From Hydractinia symbiolongicarpus (lineage: Eukaryota; Cnidaria; Hydrozoa; Anthoathecata; Hydractiniidae): 64,000 nucleotides of DNA. Shown here piece by piece: positions 57,501-64,000 of the stretch; position 1 is the stretch's first letter; every line of letters begins with the position of its first letter. The notes beneath the pieces are model-generated. The model had not been told where the DNA came from. It did not search any database and was given only the letters and a program-made list of their open reading frames with translations. The translations under genes were made by a program, and so were the position numbers. The stretch covers positions 22,381,650 to 22,445,649 of the forward strand of contig NC_079887.1 of NCBI RefSeq assembly GCF_029227915.1, given 5' to 3'.

Positions 57501-60117
57501 AACATTTGTAAAATAATTAGACAATTCAGTGTGAGCGTACCTTTTGTTTCAAATCAGCCAGTTCACGTTTAGTGAGTGTGTCTGCTTTGCCTATTACTGG
57601 TACGATGTTAACACGCTCGTGTAAAAGTTTCATGAATTTGACATCAATAGGACGTAAACTAAAATAACACAACAACACTTCTTATAAGTTCAGTGGGTGA
57701 ACAGGTAAGATCTGAAAGTGATGAAATGGTCGAGAAATTGTATAAAAAATAATGCGAGATCACTTTGAATTTAACACTCGCTTCAATACTCATAAAACAC
57801 GACACAGTACATAATAAAAGGACTTCAAGCGCACAAGTTTCATTGAGGCATTTTAAAGACCTTACAATCACCATATAACCAGAATTGGTAACTCATATAA
57901 TACAGAGGACTACCTGTTGATAAAAACAGTCACATTAAAACCCAATGTGAATGCAATACTGGTCCATAAATAAGGGTTACGCTGACGTCAGCAGGAATTA
58001 GCACATTTAAGAAGTTCTTACCTACCAGATACATATTGACAACTAAACATTGACAATTTTAAAACGCGTAAAGCTACATTTGGGACAAACTTTGAAGTTT
58101 AGCTATCTGGTTTTCAATGTATTTTATGACATGTTTTCAGAAATAGTGACAAATTTAATCAAGACAGGCCATAAAAAACAGAGAATCGCCTCCATAATTT
58201 TTTTTGTGAGACATCTGTGATGTCGTTTTGTTGTATTTTCATTAAGCTGCTGAAAATGCTGATCATGCGTTATATGTTTAAGCTCTCTATTGGAAATTTC
58301 AATCAGGGTATTCTGGACAATAACAAAAAACTCCACATACCCGTGCCCAGAGGGATTGATGAAATAAAAACAGCAATGCACTCTGTTATCTGTGATATTT
58401 CTTCGATTCAATCCAGATTCATCACGCAAGTAATTTTCAAATTGTTGTTCAATATACTTCACAATGGGTATGAAACTGAAAGATTAAAACAATATATAGA
58501 ATTAAACCAAATGCATTTATAGATCAAAAATATTATTTCCTGCTAAATCTTCGGAAAAATTATCAGGTATTTGATTACTAAGAAAAAAGGTTGTATTTAT
58601 TATTGCTGATAAACAGTTACTTCAGGTCTTATACATCTAGATAACAAATTAGATGATTGGCAACATAAAAAACAAAACTATAGACATCTTGTGAATGTTT
58701 TAGAGCACTAAATCCATTATCAATAAGATGTGAAAAAATAAACATAATAACCAATCCTCAATTTATTACATGCACTGGTCAGAAAAAGCAACCAAAAAAA
58801 TTTAAATTTAGATTTAAAACTACATTCGCAATCACAGGACAACCAATGGCAATTCTAATTGAGATGACTGCAATTAAGGTACAATCATTATTATAATCAC
58901 AATCTTTAATTTAGGGCTTATAAAGTTTTTGACCTCTTTTTTGCATTTCTCTCTTCGAGTTTGTAAAAGGAGTGCATACCTTTCAGAGCAGTCAAGGCTG
59001 TCGGCGAAACCAGGAGTATCAACTACAGTCACTTTGAGTTTTACACCACGCTCTTCAATTTCTACAGCAGATGTTTCTATGTTTAGTGTGCTTTTGATTC
59101 GATCTATGAATAACAATAAGAACAATACAATTTTCTTCCTTAAGTGTTTTTTTGCGGGATTAAAAATAGTTTCTTGTTACAAGGCAATGGAATGTTTTTA
59201 CTACTCTCAACATTTTAAGCCACAAAAATATTTTTATTAAGTATTTACAAATTAGAAAGTATTTACAGTTAAATGCTTGCAGCACTAAACAAACCAGGAC
59301 AAAAATTTTGTCAGAAAAAGACAACACAAAAATGGAAGAGCTTGTGCAGCATTTATGTGTTGAAACTTTCATAATAAAAAGAAAAATATGTTTTGATGTT
59401 TAGTGAAGTGTTAATCGACACCAAGCAGCTTCAATAACCAAATTGAAGAGTCAGTATGTGATACAAAATTTTCTTTTAATAACCATTATTATGCTTTATA
59501 AGGTAGAAAACCATTTATACACATGGCAGACTTTTTTGTGTTGAGAAAAAACAACACAACACAATGCCCATGTATTCATAACAAATTTTTTTAATAAAGT
59601 AAACAAAACTACAAAAATAAAGCAAACAAACAAAGCAGAAATAACTTGTAGATATTATGATAAAAACATTGCAACTTTAAAAAATACTAACAACCTATAC
59701 AATATAAAGTACATATGCGTTATGCTCGGTACTACATACCTTTAGCAGGGGGTACAATTCTGTCAGTATATAAATCTGTCAGAAACAAACTGTTAATCAA
59801 TGTCGATTTACCAAGACCAGACTCTCCTTAAGTGAAAACGAAATTTAAAAATTAAGAGATGCAGTCTAATAGCACATGTTAAACTTTTTACATATAAATT
59901 TGCATCTATTTTAAAAAACAGTTATCATATACTCTTTTTGCTAAATAAGTTTAATAAATCCCTATTTCTTTTAGAGAAATCTTTCATTAAGCTATGATAC
60001 ATAAATATTAATATGCAAGTCCTTACCCACTACCATCAAAGTAAACTCAAAACCACGCTTTACAGTTTTTCGATGCACCTGATTTGGTAAATTAGCAAAT
60101 CCAACATACGAAGACAT
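54525..60117 (-). CDS. SEPT2: Septin, SEPT2 group (about 358 aa, 11 exons)
   Basis: GTP-binding cytoskeletal protein that assembles into hetero-oligomeric filaments. Exons: 60117-60027 ([17 protein letters not shown]), 59826-59740 (P-loop GESGLGKST), 59103-58980 (switch DTPGF), 58475-58341 ([19 protein letters not shown]), 57658-57541 (G4 motif GKAD), 57074-56973, 56442-56346 ([15 protein letters not shown]), 55734-55686, 55549-55436 ([19 protein letters not shown]), 55023-54945 and 54605-54525 (coiled coil ending ENEHRR). All phases agree and sum to 359 codons with the stop. The [10 protein letters not shown] stretch, MLITYMQDL without the extra Arg, and the C-terminal coiled coil match the SEPT2/5 group. 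G4 reads GKAD instead of the usual AKAD. An acceptor just before the ATG implies a 5' UTR exon upstream. Confidence 0.95.
54640..54898. repeat. AATC/AACC-type tetranucleotide microsatellite in the last septin intron
   Basis: About 260 bp of imperfect AATC, AACC and AAGC units between the last two septin exons. Likely length-polymorphic. It overlaps no exon. Confidence 0.85.
55885..56012 (-). mobile_element. Miniature Helitron-like element, copy E
   Basis: On the minus strand it starts TCTCTATAGTATTAGCCGTA and ends with GCGTGGATTTATCGACG-like sequence and CTAA, related to the copy A-D family but diverged. It lies in a septin intron. Confidence 0.5.
56113..56254 (+). mobile_element. Miniature Helitron-like element, copy D
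   Basis: 142 bp. Starts TCTATAACATAATACCCG, carries AAAATGGTAGCTTAGCTGCG, and ends CCCGTGACTTTTTCCACAGG then CTAACGACTAG. Flanked by A and T. Nearly full length. In a septin intron, antisense to the gene. Confidence 0.75.
56450..56574 (-). mobile_element. Helitron-like fragment adjoining a septin splice acceptor, copy F
   Basis: On the minus strand it starts TCTCTATATTAACAATAGCC and includes a CTGTCTGTCTTTATAA stretch. It loses similarity just before the acceptor of the 56442-56346 septin exon, so the polypyrimidine tract of that exon may derive from the element. Weak similarity; boundary uncertain. Confidence 0.4.
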
Positions 60118-61850
60118 TCTATCTGTAATTAAAATACATTAAAATACAGAATTAACAGTTGACAATAAGTAACACTTAATAAAATAAATTGAAACTGTAT
60201 TTAAACAGAAAAAGTTACACTTCAATTTAATAATTTATCTTTAACAAGAGAAGCAAAAATAAAGATAAAAAAACATTAAGTGAACTTATAATATATATTA
60301 AGTTAGTATGATGATATACACACCTCCTTTTAAAAAAACTTTATGCACCACGTTTTGCATGACTTATAAGTTTTTTTTATGCTTATGGCGAATAAAAATC
60401 TCAGGGTTAAGACATCACAAATATCAATTCTTCACATAATTGATTAACTGAACAACCAAAATCAAAATATTATGCTAAGAAAAGACAGAAAGACACTTGA
60501 CCCAAACTACTTGAGCTTCACTTTAAAGTTGTGACCATGTATGTTTGTTGTTGCAACAATAACATGGTTTCTAATTTCTAAAATTCAAAGTAATAATAAT
60601 TTGGGGAACCAAATATTCCAAATATTACACATTTTGAAATCAGAATATTTTGGGAATTCTTGTTTACAAGCTCAATAAGTATTGAATTATACTCTCTAGA
60701 GAGACTCAAAAATTATGGCATCTACATATCGTGGTGCTTTCTACACACAGACAATATGGTCATTATTGAGATTCATAAAAGATTGTTAATAAAAATATGG
60801 TAAACGTTTAATGACAAAGTTGGGATGATAACTTTGCAATGAAACACATCTATCGAACTGCTAACAGTTCGATAGATGTGTTTTTTTCACTAAATAACCC
60901 ATTGAAATGTCCAGTGATGGACATTGAAATATTTATGACAACATTAAACTGAAGAAGTTTTCTAGCAGACAGGAAAGAGTCATAAAGAATATATTTTTAA
61001 ATAAGGTTAGGCTTTGATAACTTAAAATTCATAAGATGGTCTTGTTTGATTTTTTTTGGTTTTGCCTATTTCTTTTTTAAATTCATATAAAGAAAGAATT
61101 TAAGCCTGGAAACTTTGCCTGATTCCTATACAAATATGTGATGTAATCTTCAACACCAGCACCTTAAAAAAACTTCCCCAGAATTACATTTTAGATAGCG
61201 TAATTTCAAACATATAAAAAGCATAACAAAGGAGGGTGTTACAACAATAATAATCTGTCTTGTTTTACACTTGTGTTATAACTATTTTAGCGAAAGTAGC
61301 TAATTTTTGTTATAAATCACATAAAAATTGAACATTTGGTTAAACCACATAACTATTTAATTAGTGCATCACGCATTTTATTTTCATCGCAACAAATTAC
61401 CATGACCAAAGAATGTGTTTTTTGCTTGATATTATTTTTTTGTTTTCATGAAAATTAAGGTTGGTTGGGCCCATAGAATACTAATTGAGTTGAAGTCCCC
61501 TAAGAAAAAATAATATTAACTTTACAATACAGAATTTTTCTCAAACAAAATAATGATGTTACCTGCATTTGCTAATTATCAGAGTACAGGTCAAAACAAT
61601 TGTCAACTTGCATGCTCAAGCTTTCTTTTGAGCTCCTTCCTTACCAGCCTTATAAACGTGACACAAAATGCTTACTCAGGAATCTTGCACTGATATGACA
61701 TGTAGAATATCGCCTTTGCCCATTAACACTTGTGGCTGTCTTGTAAAATGTTATTGTTATTTTTATAATATCTATTGAAAAGCAACTTTTCAGGCAAAAT
61801 ATAAGTAGTCTTCTTAGGTGTTGTCATATTCTCAACTTTCAGAGCTAACT
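60118..61850. other. Upstream region of the septin gene
   Basis: No coding gene recognised. It should hold the septin 5' UTR exon and promoter (minus strand), which were not located. It contains a perfect 19-bp hairpin at 60842-60883. Confidence 0.4.
60842..60883. repeat. Perfect 19-bp stem hairpin with a 4-nt loop
   Basis: AAACACATCTATCGAACTG, loop CTAA, then the exact reverse complement, followed by more T residues. No hairpin RNA family was recognised. Confidence 0.8.
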
Positions 61851-61899
61851 TGTTTTTGAATTAAGCACACAGTTGGTTATTATTGAAGATATTTTTTCG

Positions 61900-64000
61900 G
61901 TTTGTCTGTTCAGTATTAGGTGAAGGGTCTCCTTAAGAGACAAGAGAGGAGTTGAACGTCCTCCACCATACCTTAGTTTAAAGGGGCGATTGTGGAAGTC
62001 CCATGAAATGCCACATAGTGATGGTGTCACTTTAAAAAACACCCAGTCCGGTCTGTGAACGGTTGGCGCTAGGAAGGGCATCCAGCTGTAAAAAATGCCA
62101 AAACTCTTTATTAATGGCCGTAAAAATAGTTGATCAGACAAACTGCGTAAACGAGGCTGGAACTCTAAGGAGTGAAGGTGTCGCGCACGGTAGGACAGAT
62201 ATCAGATGTGAGCATCGTCAGACTGTTACCCAGCTATCACATCACAAGGTAGATAACACTAGGTTGAGGATGGCTAGTGTAAATGTTGGCACTCTGAGAG
62301 GTAGAGCAGGTGAAGTAGTTGAAATGTTAGAACGTAGATCTGTTGATATGTGTTGTGTTCAGGAAGTTAGGTGGAGAGGAGCTTCAGTGAGATTTGTGGA
62401 AGGTAGGAGGGCAAGGTATAAGCTTTTTTGGATTGGTAATAGTGATGGATATGGAGGAGTTGGCATATTCGTTGCAGAGAAGTGGGTAGAAAAAGTAATA
62501 GATGTTATGCGTGTTAATAGTCGTATTATAGTGATAAAGTTTTTGATAGGTAATAGGATTGTCACTTTTCTGTCAGTTTATGCTTCACAGTGTGGACTCA
62601 GTGAGGAAGATAAAGATAAGTTTTATGATGAGTTAATAGCAGTGACATCAAAGTTTGGAGACACTGAACTTGTCATGGTGGGCGGCGACTTTAATGGTCA
62701 TGTTGGGAAGTCATCTGAAGGTTATAGAGGTGTGCATGGAGGCTATGGATTTGGGAGCAGAAATAAGGAAGGGGAGAGATTGCTTGAGTTTGGAATGGCA
62801 ACGGACATGGTGGTTTGCAACACATCATTCAGTAAGAGACAGAGTAGGCTGATAACATATGAGTCAGGTGGTTGTAAGACACAGATAGATTACTTTTTGG
62901 TTAGAAAGTCAGACAAGAAAGTGGTGAAGGACGTGAAAGTTATATCGGGGGAAGAGTGTGTTTCCCAGCATAGGTTGCTGGTTTGTGATATTATCTTGAA
63001 GAGTGTCAAAGAAGCCAAGGGAAAGTACAGGCCCCGTCGAAAAGTCTGGAAGCTGAAGGAAGAGATTGTAGCAAGACAATTTAGTGCAAAAGTTCAGCAG
63101 TTAGCCTACAATAGTCAATGTAATAGTGACAATGTTGAAAGTACTTGGACTACTTTGAAGAATTGTCTTCTAGAAGCTTCTGATGATACCTGTGGGTGGA
63201 CGAAAGGACCAGCTAGACATAGACAGACCTGGTGGTGGAATAATGAGGTTGACCAGTGTATAAAGGAAAAGAGGAAACTTTGGAAAAAGTGGAAGTCAGG
63301 TGGTAGTAAAAATATTTACTTAGAAGCTAAGCGCCGGGCTCGTACAGCAGTGTATAAGGCAAAATCAGAAGCAGAGAGAAACAGATTTGCAGATGTGTTA
63401 AGAAGGAAAGACCAGCGCAATGAGGTATTCAAGATAGCAAAGCAAATGAAGAAGACTAATCAAGATATTGTAGGTGAGAAGTGTATATGTAATGATGAAG
63501 GTGTTTTGGCTAGCACAGAGGAGGAGAAAAGGGTAGCTTGGAAGAATCATTATCAGAGGTTGCTTAACACTGAGTTTGATTGGGACGAGGATAATTTGTC
63601 TGATGATGATGTCGTAGAAGGGCCAGCTATGCAGATCAAGACAGAATGGGTAGTGGAGGCTATTAGGAAATTGAAGATTGGCAAGGCTGCAGGAGTATCA
63701 GGTATTGTTGCAGAGATGGTAAAAGCATCTGGATATATTGGAGTTGAGCTTATTAAAAGTCTTGCTAACCAGATTATAAAGGATGGTGCTATTCCGAGTG
63801 AGTGGCAGTCGAGTGTAATAGTGAATTGTTTCAAGGGCAAGGGTGATGCATTAGAAAGGGGTAACTATAGAGGTTTGAAGTTGGTTGATCAAGTAATGAA
63901 AGTTATTGAAAGAGTGATTGATAAGTTACTTAGAGAAAGAATTGATATAGATAAGATGCAATTTGGTTTTGTTCCAGGGCGTGGCACTACAGATGCAATA
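61900..64000 (+). mobile_element. Non-LTR retrotransposon (LINE), 5' part, cut by the window end
   Basis: Contains the open endonuclease/reverse transcriptase frame from 62270. The upstream 61900-62269 stretch, with GGCGCTAGGAAGGGCATCCA, probably belongs to its 5' region or to a related element. The 5' boundary is not fixed. The element is in the same orientation as the window and lacks its 3' end here. Confidence 0.7.
62270..64000 (+). CDS. LINE ORF: AP-type endonuclease and reverse transcriptase (partial, 577 codons to window end)
   Basis: An uninterrupted frame from ATG 62270 (MASVNVGTLRGRAGEVVEML) to the last base. The endonuclease covers about residues 1-245: CCVQEVRWRG, the acidic GGDFNGHVGKS, TQIDYFLV and a final SQHRLL. 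A basic linker follows, then the reverse transcriptase from about 440: IRKLKIGKAAGVSGIVAEM, GNYRGLKLVDQVMKVIERVI and FGFVPGRGTTDA. The YxDD catalytic box lies beyond the window. No stops or frameshifts, so this copy is young or still active. The clade (RTE-like or related) is unresolved. Confidence 0.9.
   Translation, partial: MASVNVGTLRGRAGEVVEMLERRSVDMCCVQEVRWRGASVRFVEGRRARYKLFWIGNSDGYGGVGIFVAEKWVEKVIDVMRVNSRIIVIKFLIGNRIVTFLSVYASQCGLSEEDKDKFYDELIAVTSKFGDTELVMVGGDFNGHVGKSSEGYRGVHGGYGFGSRNKEGERLLEFGMATDMVVCNTSFSKRQSRLITYESGGCKTQIDYFLVRKSDKKVVKDVKVISGEECVSQHRLLVCDIILKSVKEAKGKYRPRRKVWKLKEEIVARQFSAKVQQLAYNSQCNSDNVESTWTTLKNCLLEASDDTCGWTKGPARHRQTWWWNNEVDQCIKEKRKLWKKWKSGGSKNIYLEAKRRARTAVYKAKSEAERNRFADVLRRKDQRNEVFKIAKQMKKTNQDIVGEKCICNDEGVLASTEEEKRVAWKNHYQRLLNTEFDWDEDNLSDDDVVEGPAMQIKTEWVVEAIRKLKIGKAAGVSGIVAEMVKASGYIGVELIKSLANQIIKDGAIPSEWQSSVIVNCFKGKGDALERGNYRGLKLVDQVMKVIERVIDKLLRERIDIDKMQFGFVPGRGTTDAI

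Overview
The window looks like genomic DNA of a cnidarian, probably a medusozoan or hydrozoan; the species is inferred only loosely. It is AT-rich. Its spliced genes have compact exons with consistent GT-AG junctions: a gelsolin, an integrin beta, a septin, a beta-helix membrane protein and serum-amyloid-A-like exons. These sit among many small transposons, minisatellites and a decayed Polinton-type element. There is no prokaryotic gene organisation.

Layout. (1) 234-2985, minus: a three-domain gelsolin/severin-like gene in 8 recognised exons. (2) 5589-21210, minus: a complete integrin beta gene in 21 exons that add up to about 792 residues. An exact 20-bp tandem duplication breaks the frame of its third exon. 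Its introns carry Helitron-like elements, a hAT-like element with target duplication, tRNA-derived SINEs and several minisatellites. (3) 22.6-32.1 kb: a small family of intronless class C GPCR genes, with one intact copy (25037-27328, minus) between two decayed copies. (4) 32.5-41.0 kb: a broken Polinton/adintovirus-like element. It carries DNA polymerase B, small membrane ORFs, a zinc-repeat/HNH protein present twice in inverted orientation, an rve integrase, a Bro-N protein, a packaging ATPase and a zinc-finger ORF. Most are disrupted and no capsid gene was recognised.

(5) 41490-44711, plus: the most unusual locus. A signal-peptide exon and an Arg/Ser-repeat exon (36-bp minisatellite) are followed by four tandem exons that each encode a serum amyloid A-like domain. 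The repeats are 477 bp apart, nearly identical and phase-symmetric. A one-base deletion at the end of the Arg/Ser exon breaks the phase into the array. (6) 46289-52093, plus: a two-exon gene for a secreted Pmp-like beta-helix ectodomain joined to a multi-pass membrane region. (7) 54525-60117, minus: a SEPT2-type septin in 11 exons, about 358 residues. (8) 61.9 kb to the end, plus: the 5' part of a LINE with an open endonuclease/reverse transcriptase ORF that runs off the window.

The host genes do not form a functional cluster. Integrin beta, septin and gelsolin are general adhesion and cytoskeleton genes. The class C GPCR, the SAA-like array and the beta-helix protein look like fast-evolving surface or secreted families. 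Exon boundaries were set by hand from splice motifs, phase continuity and family similarity recognised from memory; no database search was run.
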